A model generated the notes under the pieces. That model did not search any database. It was not told where the DNA came from and was given only the letters and a program-made list of their open reading frames with translations. From an uncultured Streptococcus sp. (GTDB taxonomy: Bacteria; Bacillota; Bacilli; Lactobacillales; Streptococcaceae), in assembly GCA_934196125.1 (NCBI GenBank), contig CAKPVT010000030.1:1-20153 (forward strand): 20,153 nucleotides of DNA. Direction: 5' to 3'. This document shows positions 8,091-15,830 of the stretch, in pieces. Numbering within the stretch: position 1 is the stretch's first letter; each line of letters opens with the position of its first letter. Position numbers and translations under genes: made by a program.

Positions 8091-8504
8091 TTATCCTTTA
8101 GGACGTTTAGCACCGTATTTAGAACGGCCTTGTTTACGATCAGCAACACCTGCAGTATCAAGTGCACCACGAACGATGTGGTAACGTACCCCTGGAAGGT
8201 CTTTTACACGTCCACCACGGATAAGAACAACACTGTGTTCTTGAAGATTGTGTCCGATACCCGGGATGTACGCAGTAACTTCGATAAGGTTGCTCAAACG
8301 TACACGAGCGAATTTACGAAGGGCTGAGTTAGGTTTTTTAGGTGTCATTGTTCCAACACGAGTTGCAACACCACGTTTTTGTGGTGAAGATACGTTAGTT
8401 TGAACTTTTTTGTGGCTGTTGTAACCAACGTTAAGTGCTGGTGATTTAGATTTTTCAACTTTAGATTTACGTGGTTTACGTACCAACTGGTTGATTGTAG
8501 GCAT
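8091..8504 (-). CDS. rpsL: 30S ribosomal protein S12
   Basis: Decoding-centre protein of the small subunit. The 137-residue form has the N-terminal MPTINQLVRKPRK, the conserved MTPKKPNSALRK with Lys56 and Lys57, and RVKDLPGVRYHIVRG. Lysines known to be replaced in streptomycin-resistant mutants are unchanged, so this is the wild-type, sensitive form. The tail ending YGAKRPKG is normal. First gene of the str cluster, made from a consensus-like promoter and preceded by a leader of about 135 nucleotides that can fold into several stems. Ribosome binding site AGGAG. Confidence 0.98.
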   Translation of the reverse strand: MPTINQLVRKPRKSKVEKSKSPALNVGYNSHKKVQTNVSSPQKRGVATRVGTMTPKKPNSALRKFARVRLSNLIEVTAYIPGIGHNLQEHSVVLIRGGRVKDLPGVRYHIVRGALDTAGVADRKQGRSKYGAKRPKG

Positions 8505-8639
8505 CTACTTTTCTCCTGTAAGATTTTTTATTTTGGTTGATAAGGTACTTGGTGACAGTCCTTATCTAAAATGTGTACTTTGCAACATTTGTCAGCACGT
8601 CTCTGTACACTCTGGAGAGACCAAAAGTAAAAAGTACCG
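8505..8639 (-). promoter_or_regulatory. Structured 5' leader of rpsL-rpsG
   Basis: The predicted transcript start near 8639 leaves about 135 untranslated bases. Three pairings are visible: GTACTTT/AAAGTAC (8575-8581 with 8631-8637) enclosing GTCTCT/AGAGAC (8599-8604 with 8616-8621), and GATAAGG/CCTTATC (8539-8545 with 8560-8566). I do not recognise the fold as a known ribosomal-protein leader family. A regulatory role is inferred. Confidence 0.5.
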
Positions 8640-8645
8640 TTCATT

Positions 8646-8674
8646 ATGATAACACAACTTGCACCGGCTGTCAA
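8646..8674 (-). promoter_or_regulatory. Strong promoter of rpsL-rpsG
   Basis: On the minus strand TTGACA (8669-8674) and TATCAT (8646-8651) are exactly 17 bases apart, and TGT precedes the -10 box. The upstream stretch (8675-8720) is rich in A and T runs, like an UP element. Confidence 0.92.
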
Positions 8675-8773
8675 ATGATTTCGCCGTATTTTATAGCTTT
8701 TATAAAACTTTTTGGCAGCTATTAAATTGTTATAGTCAAGATTAAACACCCTTGGGCAATATAACATCCAAAG

Positions 8774-8797
8774 AAAAAAGAGGGAACTCCCTCTTTT
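8774..8797 (-). terminator. Terminator of purR
   Basis: Nine-pair stem AAAAGAGGG/CCCTCTTTT (8776-8784 with 8789-8797) with a four-base loop, followed by U on the minus strand. The stem overlaps the purR stop codon by two bases. Confidence 0.9.
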
Positions 8798-9608
8798 AAT
8801 CGAAAATATTACCAATTTCTACTTTGACATGATTGTTTTTAACATCAATTTCTGAAACTTTTAGAAGTGATTTGTAAGTCATTCGGTCACGTTTTTCTTG
8901 GGCATTTTCAGCAAAGACTGCGACACCCACAAGAGTACTATCGAATTCTTTCAAAAGACTGACCATACCAGAAATCGTTCCCCCACCTTTGAGGAAGTCG
9001 TCAACAATCAAGACACGACTATTCGGTTTCAAGCTACGTTTAGACAAGAACATCTTTTCAATACGGTCACTTGAACCACTTGCATAATTGACAGAAACGG
9101 TTGAACCTTCCGTAATTTTAAGGTCACGTCGAACGATGACAAATGGAACATTCAAGATATTTGCAACGGCATTTGCCAAAGGCACACCTTTGGTTGCTAC
9201 TGTCATAACCGCATCAATTTTATTTTCCTTGAAAGCATTAGCAATGATACGTCCAACACTTTGTAAAATTTTAGGGGCACTTAATAAATCTGATAAGTAA
9301 ATATAACCTCCAGGAAGAATACGATTGCTTTCTGAAAGACGGTCACGTAATTCTTCGATGACTGCTTTAGCTTCCTCATCAGAGATTCCTGGTGTAAAAA
9401 TGACACCTCCGCTCGCCCCTGTAACTGTTTCAATTTCGCCGATTCCTGATTCTTCAAAAGCTTTTTTGATAATGGCGATATCTTCAGAAATTGAAGATTT
9501 TGCTGCTTCATATTTTTCAGCAAATGTGTTTAAACTTGTCAATTTATAGGGGTTGTTAATCAAATAGTTGGAGATGACAACCATGCGTTCACTACGTCGT
9601 AATTTCAT
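8796..9608 (-). CDS. purR: Purine operon regulator PurR
   Basis: Regulator of purine synthesis of the Bacillus/Lactococcus PurR type, unrelated to the E. coli LacI-type PurR. The product from this start has 270 residues. It has an N-terminal winged helix (about 1-75, starting MKLRRSERMV) and a phosphoribosyltransferase-like domain with the PRPP-binding motif VDDFLKGGGTISG at 202-214. In this family PRPP or ppGpp binding tunes DNA binding. The reading frame stays open 28 codons further upstream, but that extension would cover the -10 box and lacks a ribosome binding site, whereas MKLRR follows GGAGAAATT. The gene stands alone, with a promoter containing a PurBox-like site and a terminator at its stop codon. 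Confidence 0.96.
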   Translation of the reverse strand: MKLRRSERMVVISNYLINNPYKLTSLNTFAEKYEAAKSSISEDIAIIKKAFEESGIGEIETVTGASGGVIFTPGISDEEAKAVIEELRDRLSESNRILPGGYIYLSDLLSAPKILQSVGRIIANAFKENKIDAVMTVATKGVPLANAVANILNVPFVIVRRDLKITEGSTVSVNYASGSSDRIEKMFLSKRSLKPNSRVLIVDDFLKGGGTISGMVSLLKEFDSTLVGVAVFAENAQEKRDRMTYKSLLKVSEIDVKNNHVKVEIGNIFD

Positions 9609-9639
9609 AATTTCTCCATTTTCATATCTGTTTTTTGTC

Positions 9640-9673
9640 ATTATATCATAAGAAGGCGAAAAAAACGAACATT
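9640..9673 (-). promoter_or_regulatory. purR promoter with PurBox-like site
   Basis: The minus strand has an extended -10 box TGATATAAT (9640-9648) and no good -35 box. At 9661-9673 the plus strand reads AAAAACGAACATT, one base off the PurBox consensus AWWWCCGAACWWT. This fits autoregulation by PurR. A second PurBox is not convincing. The rest of 9609-9765 has no gene. Confidence 0.65.
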
Positions 9674-9765
9674 TTAATAAAAAAATGTCCATTTTTTGTA
9701 TTTTTCCCTAATGTAAAGAGGTTTTTAAGTGAGTAATGTTAAAATGTTCTGCTTTTTATTGCTTT

Positions 9766-10704
9766 TTATAATTTTGGTTTGTAGAATGAGCGATTGTCCA
9801 TTGCAAAAATACGATTTGTCATTTCACCCTCGTCAATACGACTCAATGCTGTTGTCATCATCATCATTTCGGCGTCGATATTATCGATAATATGAATAAT
9901 CTCTGCTTCCATAACACGTGGACGAACGGGGCTGCCGTATTCAAGCAAACCGTGATGACTTAAGATAACATGGCGTAAAATGATAACATCTTCTTTGGTG
10001 TCATCAATGTTTAATTCTGTGAGAACTTTTGTGATTTCTTCATCAATCAAAGCAATGTGACCGATTAAATTGCCACGTACAGTGTATTCGGTATTGTCTG
10101 GACCAGTTAACTCAATGACTTTCGCCAAGTCATGAAGCATGATACCAGCGTAAAGCAAACTTTTGTTGAGTTGTGGATAGATATCACCAATTGCATCCGC
10201 TAAACGCACCATGGTTGCTGTGTGATAGGCTAATCCAGATTCAAAAGCATGGTGATTTGTCTTAGCTGCAGGATAAGTGAAAAATTCCTTGTCGTATTTG
10301 CGATAAAGCGCACGAACAACACGTTGCCAAACAGCATTTTCAATTTTGAACATCATTTGCTCAAGATAATCTTTGACATCAACAACGTCAACTGGTGATT
10401 TTTCGCGGAAGTCACTTGGGTCGTTTGGCTCACCCTCACGTGGATCACGAAGGGTAATTTGATTGACTTGAGGTGTTCCATTATAGACCTCACGACGACC
10501 TTTCATGTACACTACTTTACCAGCGATAAATTCTTCAACATTATAGGGTTGGGCGTCCCAAAGATTACCAGAAATTTCACCAGTATCATCTTGGAAAGTA
10601 AAGGCAATATAATCCTTGCCAGCTCTCGTCTTACGAAGCTCTGCGGATTTTATTAAGTAGAACCCTTCAAAGAGTTCATCTTTTTTCATTTGATTAATTT
10701 TCAT
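9766..10704 (-). CDS. yhaM: 3'-5' exoribonuclease YhaM (Cbf1)
   Basis: Removes nucleotides from RNA 3' ends; in streptococci it trims short tails left after termination or cleavage. The 312-residue protein has an N-terminal OB-fold nucleic-acid domain (about 10-95, with YIAFTFQDDTGEISGNLW) and an HD hydrolase domain (about 150-290). Metal ligands are visible in HHAFESGLAYH and MLHDLAK, with a later histidine pair in LSHHGLLEYGSP. This is the family architecture. It is the last gene of the rsgA-rpe-thiN-rmuC-yhaM run and overlaps rmuC by 11 bases, suggesting coupled translation. I see no strong terminator after it, so transcripts may run towards purR. Confidence 0.95.
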   Translation of the reverse strand: MKINQMKKDELFEGFYLIKSAELRKTRAGKDYIAFTFQDDTGEISGNLWDAQPYNVEEFIAGKVVYMKGRREVYNGTPQVNQITLRDPREGEPNDPSDFREKSPVDVVDVKDYLEQMMFKIENAVWQRVVRALYRKYDKEFFTYPAAKTNHHAFESGLAYHTATMVRLADAIGDIYPQLNKSLLYAGIMLHDLAKVIELTGPDNTEYTVRGNLIGHIALIDEEITKVLTELNIDDTKEDVIILRHVILSHHGLLEYGSPVRPRVMEAEIIHIIDNIDAEMMMMTTALSRIDEGEMTNRIFAMDNRSFYKPKL

Positions 10705-11968
10705 GATTTTCCTCGTCTTCTAATGGTGGGAGGTTAAGTAAATTTGCCGTTGCTTGATCTTGATAAGATTCGACAGTATTTAAAGCTCGAACAATCGCAT
10801 TTGTCCTTGTGGAAATGAGACTGTCCAAAGTGTTATTGGCAGTATTGATTTGTTTTTGAGCTTTGACCAACATATTACCAAATTTTTCAAATTCTACCTT
10901 AACATTTCCCAAAATTTTGCTAATATCGTTTGCATTTTTCTGAATATTGAGAGTTTTAAAGCCGACAGCAAGCGAATTTAATAGAGCTGATAAGGTTGAC
11001 GGACCTGCTACGACAATATTTTCATCACGTCGCAAGCTATCAAAGAAACTAGCATTACGAACCACTTCTGAATACAAACCTTCTGTTGGTAAAAACATAA
11101 TTCCAAAATTAGTTGTCTCAGGTGGATTGAGGTATTTTTTATTAATATCTTTAGCAAAACGTTTGATGCTGTTAAGAAGCGACTTGCGGTAAAGCTCAAC
11201 TTGTTCTTTGTCACCACTTTCGTAAGCATCTTCCAAGCGATAGTAATCTTCCAATGGGAATTTCGAATCAATTGGCAAATAAACATAGCCGTCATCATCT
11301 GTTCCTGGAAGTTTTATGGCGTATTCAACACGCTCATTAGAGCCTGAAACGGTCGGAAATTCTCGTTCGTATTGGTTAGGTGTCATAATATCTTCGATAA
11401 TTTGCCCCAGCTGTAACTCACCAAGAATACCACGTGTCTTAGTATTGGAAAGTACTTTGTTTAAGGCGCCAACATCTTGTGCGACATTTTTCATCTCACC
11501 CAAACCTTGATTGACAGACTCCAGTTGCTTAGAAACTGTCTCAAATGAGGCTTTCAAGCGATTTTGCAAGGTTTGTTCGAGTTTTTCTTCAACCGTTTGA
11601 CGCATTTCTTCCAAACGTTTTTCGTTTGATTCTTGCATTTCTTTGACAGAATTTGTCAAATTGCGGTTGATGATTTCTAAACGCTGGTCAGAACGGTCAC
11701 GATTTTCATTCAAACTTTGATGAAGGACATCGCGAATATCATTTAATTGTGTGTATAAATCATTTTGCAGACGATTTATCTGATTATTCAACGCTAAAAC
11801 TTGGTCTTTTTGCGCTAAATCAAGCTGATATGAGACTTGGTCAGATAAATTATCAGCGTTGTCGTCCAGTTTTTGTGAAACATCTTCTGTCAGCTTTGCC
11901 ATTTTCAGCAAAAGATAAATCAGCAAAACGACACTAAGAAGTCCTAATAATAATGTAATAATTAACAT
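10694..11968 (-). CDS. rmuC: DNA recombination protein RmuC
   Basis: Predicted membrane-anchored nuclease-like protein thought to limit DNA inversions and rearrangements. From the chosen start there are 424 residues. A single N-terminal membrane segment (about 2-22) is followed by a long coiled coil (about 30-175) rich in Q, N, E and R. The conserved RmuC core then carries GILGELQLGQIIEDIM, LPIDSKFPLEDY, FLPTEGLYSEVV and GPSTLSALLNSL. The frame is open 10 codons further upstream, but the start MLIITLLLG follows an AAGGATAGG ribosome binding site and begins one base after the thiN stop. It sits inside the operon and overlaps yhaM at its end. Confidence 0.94.
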   Translation of the reverse strand: MLIITLLLGLLSVVLLIYLLLKMAKLTEDVSQKLDDNADNLSDQVSYQLDLAQKDQVLALNNQINRLQNDLYTQLNDIRDVLHQSLNENRDRSDQRLEIINRNLTNSVKEMQESNEKRLEEMRQTVEEKLEQTLQNRLKASFETVSKQLESVNQGLGEMKNVAQDVGALNKVLSNTKTRGILGELQLGQIIEDIMTPNQYEREFPTVSGSNERVEYAIKLPGTDDDGYVYLPIDSKFPLEDYYRLEDAYESGDKEQVELYRKSLLNSIKRFAKDINKKYLNPPETTNFGIMFLPTEGLYSEVVRNASFFDSLRRDENIVVAGPSTLSALLNSLAVGFKTLNIQKNANDISKILGNVKVEFEKFGNMLVKAQKQINTANNTLDSLISTRTNAIVRALNTVESYQDQATANLLNLPPLEDEENHEN

Positions 11969-11969
11969 T

Positions 11970-12599
11970 TTACCTATCCTTACTTTGAATAACAACAAGA
12001 TAGCCTGATTTTAAGGTAACTGTAATTGGTTGGTCAAGAAATTCATTACTTGAATAGATTTTTTTCTTGAAAAAATTACTGGCATCAAGCTCGTATTTAG
12101 CACCTTTAATGGTCAAATCAGCGTCACCACCAGCCATAAAAGAAACGTAAATCATTTCTTTTTCTGGCAAAACTTGATTAGAACCTGCAGGATAAAACTG
12201 CACGGTATTTTGCTTATCACGTAGGGTTATCTGACGCATGAAAGGTGCTAATTCTGGGTCACTTGGTAGAAAAAGATTGGACATCATGTGGTCAATTCGA
12301 CCGCCAAAAGCGCCAAAAATCGTCACTTGTGCTTGTGGGTATTTTGAGAAAATCGCCTTTAGGGCTAACTCTGTATCTGTGTCGTCTTTTTCTGGAGCAA
12401 CCTTGATGAAATCGCCAGCTTCTTCTTGAATCATTTGTAATTCTTCTTTGCTGACAGAATCAAAGTCTCCCACTGCTAAATCTAAAGGTAATTGATTATT
12501 TAATAGGAAAAAACTACCACGGTCAACACCGACAAAAAGTTCAAAATCAGTCGAAAAATCTGACAAACGACCGCCAGCAAAGACAGCTATCTTAGTCAT
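11970..12599 (-). CDS. thiN: Thiamine pyrophosphokinase
   Basis: Converts thiamine and ATP to thiamine pyrophosphate, the cofactor for pyruvate dehydrogenase and transketolase. The 209 residues match the family length. Conserved pieces are FAGG near the start, GVDRGSFFLL, the catalytic VGDFDSVS, KDDTDTELAL, and FGAFGGRIDHMMSNL. It overlaps the end of rpe by eight bases. The pairing of rpe, an enzyme of the pentose phosphate pathway, with thiN is common in Bacillota and reflects conserved order more than a proven link. Confidence 0.96.
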   Translation of the reverse strand: MTKIAVFAGGRLSDFSTDFELFVGVDRGSFFLLNNQLPLDLAVGDFDSVSKEELQMIQEEAGDFIKVAPEKDDTDTELALKAIFSKYPQAQVTIFGAFGGRIDHMMSNLFLPSDPELAPFMRQITLRDKQNTVQFYPAGSNQVLPEKEMIYVSFMAGGDADLTIKGAKYELDASNFFKKKIYSSNEFLDQPITVTLKSGYLVVIQSKDR

Positions 12600-13254
12600 C
12601 TAACGCCACACGCAATGTTTCTACTTGTGCAGCTAAATCACTTGCTTTGAAGAGATATGAACCAGCAACAAAGACATTAGCTCCAGCATCATAACAAACT
12701 TTGATAGTCTTATTATCAACGCCACCGTCAACTTCAATGTCAAAATCATGGCCTTTTTCATCGCGGAGTTGAGCAACTTTTGCCACTTTTTCAAGCATTT
12801 CAGGAATGAAGGCTTGTCCGCCAAATCCTGGGTTGACTGTCATGATAAGCACTTGGTCAACCAAACTCAAGACAGATTCAATAGCCGAAACTGGTGTCCC
12901 TGGGTTAATAACAACACCTGCTTTCATGCCTGCAGCCTTAATTTTTTGCAAAGCACCATGAATATAAAGAGTTGACTCCGCATGAATTGTCATAATATCT
13001 GCACCAGCTTGCGCAAATGCGTCAACATAACGTTCTGGATTAACCACCATAAGGTGACAATCAAAAACGAGTTTGCTGTGTTTACGCATGCTAGCCACGA
13101 CATCTGCACCAAAACTAATATTTGGTACAAATTGCCCATCCATAATGTCGATATGAACATATTCTGCACTTGTTTCTTCGATACGTTTTAATTCTGAAGC
13201 GAAATTTGCATAATCAGCTGCTAAAATTGATGGTGCGATTTTATTGTTTGACAT
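12592..13254 (-). CDS. rpe: Ribulose-phosphate 3-epimerase
   Basis: Interconverts ribulose-5-phosphate and xylulose-5-phosphate in the pentose phosphate pathway. A 220-residue TIM barrel of normal size. Seen are the start APSILAADYANF, the metal and catalytic DIMDGQFVPNISFG, DCHLMVVNPERY, the MTVNPGFGGQAFIPEML loop and the phosphate-binding VDGGVDNKT. It begins six bases after the rsgA stop and overlaps thiN, so it belongs to the rsgA operon. Confidence 0.97.
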   Translation of the reverse strand: MSNNKIAPSILAADYANFASELKRIEETSAEYVHIDIMDGQFVPNISFGADVVASMRKHSKLVFDCHLMVVNPERYVDAFAQAGADIMTIHAESTLYIHGALQKIKAAGMKAGVVINPGTPVSAIESVLSLVDQVLIMTVNPGFGGQAFIPEMLEKVAKVAQLRDEKGHDFDIEVDGGVDNKTIKVCYDAGANVFVAGSYLFKASDLAAQVETLRVALDD

Positions 13255-13260
13255 AAGTAC

Positions 13261-14133
13261 CTACTTTCTGTTTATAACTTTCTTATACGTTTCACGACGG
13301 TTTTCAATTTCACTAAGAAATTGGAGATAATTATCATACCGTGACTGCCAAAGATCGCCTGATTCTAAGGCTTCCTTAACCGCACATGATGGCTCATGCG
13401 TATGCGTACAGGAACGAAATTTACAGTAATGACTAAGATGCCTTAGCTCTGGAAAAGCTTCGTTGAGATCTTCGGCATTCGTAATTTCATAATCAAGCGA
13501 TGAAAATCCTGGCGTATCTGCTATTTTCCCACCATTAACATTGTAAAAACTAACTGCACGAGTGGTATGACGACCACGTCCAAGACTGTCCGAAATTTCA
13601 CCTGTTTCTAACTTGAGTTCTGGAGCAATTTTATTTAACAATGTTGATTTACCAACACCTGTTTGCCCCATGAAAACAGTCACTTTGTCGGTCAATAGCG
13701 GAAACAATTCTTCCAAAGACGTGCAAAATTGATAACCGATTTCTTGATATTGTCTTTGAATTGCCCTTATCTCATCAGGAGTTGTCACTAAATCCATTTT
13801 TGAAATATAAACAATCGGTTCTATCGCCTTGTGCTCTAATAAGACCAAAAAGCGATCCAACAAATTGGCATTAAAGTCAGGCTCTTTGGCTGACATGATG
13901 ACAACCGCTTGGTCAATATTAACAATCGGTGGTCGAACCAAACTATTCTTTCGGTCATGAATCGCTAAAATGTAGCCCTCTGAATGGTCATCTGCTGAAA
14001 ATTCAACAAAATCACCAACATAAGGTGTTTGACCCTTTTTTCTAAAATTACCACGCGCACGTGTCTGATAAATGACTCCGTCAGATTCAACATAGTAAAA
14101 ACCTGCTAGAGACTTGATAATTCTACCTTGCAA
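13261..14133 (-). CDS. rsgA: Ribosome small subunit-dependent GTPase A
   Basis: GTPase that checks late 30S subunit assembly. The 290 residues show an N-terminal OB domain (1-70). A circularly permuted GTPase domain has its motifs in the order G4 SKMD (111-114), G1 GQTGVGKST (156-164), G2 GRGRHTT near 185-191 and G3 DTPG (206-209). A C-terminal zinc finger has Cys237, Cys242, His244 and Cys250. Translation appears to start at TTG: it is the only start codon fitting the conserved QGRIIKSLAG beginning, and AAGGAA lies six bases before it. First gene of the five-gene operon down to yhaM, with an extended -10 promoter 30 bases upstream. Confidence 0.96.
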   Translation of the reverse strand: MQGRIIKSLAGFYYVESDGVIYQTRARGNFRKKGQTPYVGDFVEFSADDHSEGYILAIHDRKNSLVRPPIVNIDQAVVIMSAKEPDFNANLLDRFLVLLEHKAIEPIVYISKMDLVTTPDEIRAIQRQYQEIGYQFCTSLEELFPLLTDKVTVFMGQTGVGKSTLLNKIAPELKLETGEISDSLGRGRHTTRAVSFYNVNGGKIADTPGFSSLDYEITNAEDLNEAFPELRHLSHYCKFRSCTHTHEPSCAVKEALESGDLWQSRYDNYLQFLSEIENRRETYKKVINRK

Positions 14134-14163
14134 ATGTACTTCCTTTTTATAATTGATAGTCTC

Positions 14164-14172
14164 ATTATAGCA
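14164..14172 (-). promoter_or_regulatory. Extended -10 promoter of the rsgA operon
   Basis: The minus strand reads TGCTATAAT, about 30 bases before the rsgA TTG start. No clear -35 box. It is divergent from the tRNA-Leu promoter about 70 bases away. Confidence 0.7.
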
Positions 14173-14218
14173 AAAAATGCCCTTTTATTCAGTACCTAGC
14201 TCAAAAGATTTCTCATAT

Positions 14219-14247
14219 TTGTCTTTTTTGATTAAAAGTCGTATAAT
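14219..14247 (+). promoter_or_regulatory. Promoter of the tRNA-Leu/tRNA-Ser unit
   Basis: TTGTCT (14219-14224) and TATAAT (14242-14247) are 17 bases apart on the plus strand. The start would fall just before the tRNA-Leu gene. Confidence 0.85.
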
Positions 14248-14260
14248 GACTTTGTCTTTT

Positions 14261-14344
14261 GCGGAAGTGGTGGAACGGCAGACACGCATGCTTCAGGCGC
14301 ATGTGCCCAGTATGGACGTGAGGGTTCAAATCCCTTTTTCCGCA
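14261..14344 (+). tRNA. tRNA-Leu (CAG anticodon)
   Basis: An 84-base class II tRNA read by eye. The acceptor GCGGAAG pairs with TTTCCGC (one G-U pair). The anticodon stem CATGC/GCATG is perfect around loop TTCAGGC with anticodon CAG, reading CUG codons. There is a long variable arm, and the T arm is GAGGG-TTCAAAT-CCCTT. The discriminator base is A, as expected for leucine. CCA is not encoded. It is on the opposite strand to all protein genes nearby. Confidence 0.95.
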
Positions 14345-14400
14345 TGGTATTTTGAGCAACATTATCATTTGAAATCAAACAACGCTTAAATACAACATTT

Positions 14401-14489
14401 GGAAAGGTGGCCCAGCTTGGTACGGCACCAGACTCGAAATCTGGCAAGTGGATGTTATTCACACGCGGGTTCAAATCCCATCCTTTCCT
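14401..14489 (+). tRNA. tRNA-Ser (CGA anticodon), 3' half imperfect
   Basis: A class II tRNA 56 bases after tRNA-Leu and probably co-transcribed. The acceptor GGAAAGG pairs perfectly with CCTTTCC. D stem GCC/GGC, anticodon stem CCAGA/TCTGG around CTCGAAA (anticodon CGA, reading UCG), variable arm GTGGA/TTCAC with a five-base loop. The T stem GCGGG/CCCAT has one C-A mismatch and one G-U pair. The base after the acceptor stem is T, not the G expected for serine. CCA is not encoded. Because tRNA-Ser(UGA) can also read UCG, loss of this gene could be tolerated. It may be functional or slightly decayed. Confidence 0.8.
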
Positions 14490-14493
14490 TATA

Positions 14494-14763
14494 ACAAATA
14501 AAGAAGCTGGTGTCAACCAAGCAAATGCAGCCATCGCTAATCAGATTGCCAACCTAACAAACACAAGCCAGTCAATATCAAGAAATTAAAGATGCTATTC
14601 AAACTGACAAAACAAACGTATCTGGCAATAATCCATATGCAGCTACTCTTAATAGCTATCTTAGCCAAATTAAAATATGGTTTACAAGGCAAAACAATCA
14701 GCACTATCGGCAAAAAAACTTTCTTTAATTATTACAAAGACAAGCTATTAAAAGATTTTTGAT
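14494..14763 (+). pseudogene. Decayed fragment of an unknown gene beside tRNA-Ser
   Basis: Protein-like sequence continues through three plus-strand frames. KEAGVNQANAAIANQIANL runs to about 14572, QYQEIKDAIQTDKTNVSG continues one base over to about 14670, and KTISTIGKKTFFNYYKDKLL one base over again to a TGA at 14761-14763. Each step needs one extra base to be ignored. No start codon or ribosome binding site is present, because the fragment abuts the tRNA 3' end. I do not recognise the family. The position suggests the leftover end of an element that had integrated at tRNA-Ser. The following 14764-14854 is AT-rich with nothing recognised. Confidence 0.45.
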
Positions 14764-14854
14764 AAGAATAGCTCACAATTACTATAAAAATAAATTATAT
14801 AAATTCATAGTAATAAAAAATGGATTTTTATATCAAATAAATAGTAGATTATTT

Positions 14855-14887
14855 AACCCCAGCCATAATAATGACTGGGGTTCATTT
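14855..14887. terminator. Bidirectional terminator between tRNA unit and ksgA
   Basis: AACCCCAG (14855-14862) and CTGGGGTT (14875-14882) form an eight-pair stem with a 12-base loop. On the plus strand it is followed by a U-rich stretch. It also lies five bases after the ksgA stop on the minus strand, though its downstream U run there is poor. It separates the convergent units. Confidence 0.75.
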
Positions 14888-15760
14888 TTATAATCCGACT
14901 TCTTTTAAGGCGTCTGCTAATTTGGCAAATTCGGCAATTGAGAGGGCTTCTCCGCGAATAGATGGTTTGATTTCTGCGATTTCAAGCGCTTGTTCAAGTT
15001 TGGCTTTGGTTTCGTCTGCTTTTCCAAAATGGCTTGTCAGGTTGTTCCAAAGGGTTTTGCGGCGATGAACAAAGCTAATTTTTGAAACACGGAAGAAGAA
15101 ATCTTCGTCTTTGACTTGAACGAGCGGTTGTTCACGGCGAGTCATTTTTAAAATTGCCGAGTCCACATTTGGTGCTGGTACAAAGACTGTATGTGGTACA
15201 ACAAAAGCAACTTTAGCGGTCATGTAATATTGCACCGCAATTGATAACGAGCCGTAAGCTTTGGTGTTTGGCTCTGCCGAAATACGGTCTGCCACTTCTT
15301 TTTGCATCATCACGACAAATTCCGCAAATGGGATTTTTGATTCAATCAAGTGCATCAAGATTGGTGTTGTGATGTAGTAAGGAAGATTTGCTATGACCTT
15401 AATTGGAAGGTCTGGGTTAGCAAATTCTTTGATACGACTTTGTAGGTCTGATTTCAAAATATCCTCGTTGATAACTTTTACATTATCAAAATGGTGGAGC
15501 GTATCAGCTAAAATCGGAATTAAACGGTCGTCAATTTCAAATGCCATGACTTCGGCAGCATTTTCAGCCAAAAATTCAGTCAAAGCACCGATACCAGGAC
15601 CGATTTCGATAACATTGACGTTCTTGTCAATTTCAGCAGTATCCACAATCTTTTGAAGAATGTTTGTATCTGTCAAAAAGTTCTGTCCAAATGATTTTTT
15701 AAACGTAAATTCATGACGCTCAAGGACAGCACGCGTCACGCTGTAATCTGCAATTCTCAT
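14888..15760 (-). CDS. ksgA: 16S rRNA dimethyladenosine transferase
   Basis: Also called rsmA. Methylates the two adjacent adenines near the 3' end of 16S rRNA (A1518 and A1519 in E. coli numbering), a late step of 30S maturation. The 290-residue protein has FKKSFGQNFLTD near residue 22, the SAM-binding VIEIGPGIGALTEFL, and the catalytic IANLPYYITTPIL. The C-terminal helical domain is present. Its start is preceded by GAGGG 10 bases upstream, which lies in the arm of a small five-pair hairpin (15770-15787). It is probably the last gene of the tatD-rnmV-DUF1697-ksgA unit, after a 70-base gap. Confidence 0.97.
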   Translation of the reverse strand: MRIADYSVTRAVLERHEFTFKKSFGQNFLTDTNILQKIVDTAEIDKNVNVIEIGPGIGALTEFLAENAAEVMAFEIDDRLIPILADTLHHFDNVKVINEDILKSDLQSRIKEFANPDLPIKVIANLPYYITTPILMHLIESKIPFAEFVVMMQKEVADRISAEPNTKAYGSLSIAVQYYMTAKVAFVVPHTVFVPAPNVDSAILKMTRREQPLVQVKDEDFFFRVSKISFVHRRKTLWNNLTSHFGKADETKAKLEQALEIAEIKPSIRGEALSIAEFAKLADALKEVGL

Positions 15761-15830
15761 AATTAATAATCCCTCATTAGTTAGGGAATGTCTTTCCTTT
15801 CATTTCTATCAATGCAAGTTACTATTTGTA

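Noticed and set aside
8528..8815. Open frame of 95 codons on the minus strand between purR and rpsL
   Set aside because: It spans the purR terminator and the strong rpsL promoter, has no ribosome binding site, and its translation resembles no protein. The stretch is leader and promoter DNA.
9609..9692. Longer N-terminus for PurR (28 extra codons)
   Set aside because: The extension covers the -10 box and PurBox-like site and has no ribosome binding site; the MKLRRSERM start fits the family.
9693..9765. Possible terminator after yhaM
   Set aside because: T-rich but no convincing stem on the minus strand.
14232..14534. Open frame of 100 codons on the minus strand across the tRNA genes
   Set aside because: It reads antisense through two tRNA genes; the frame is a by-product of tRNA sequence.
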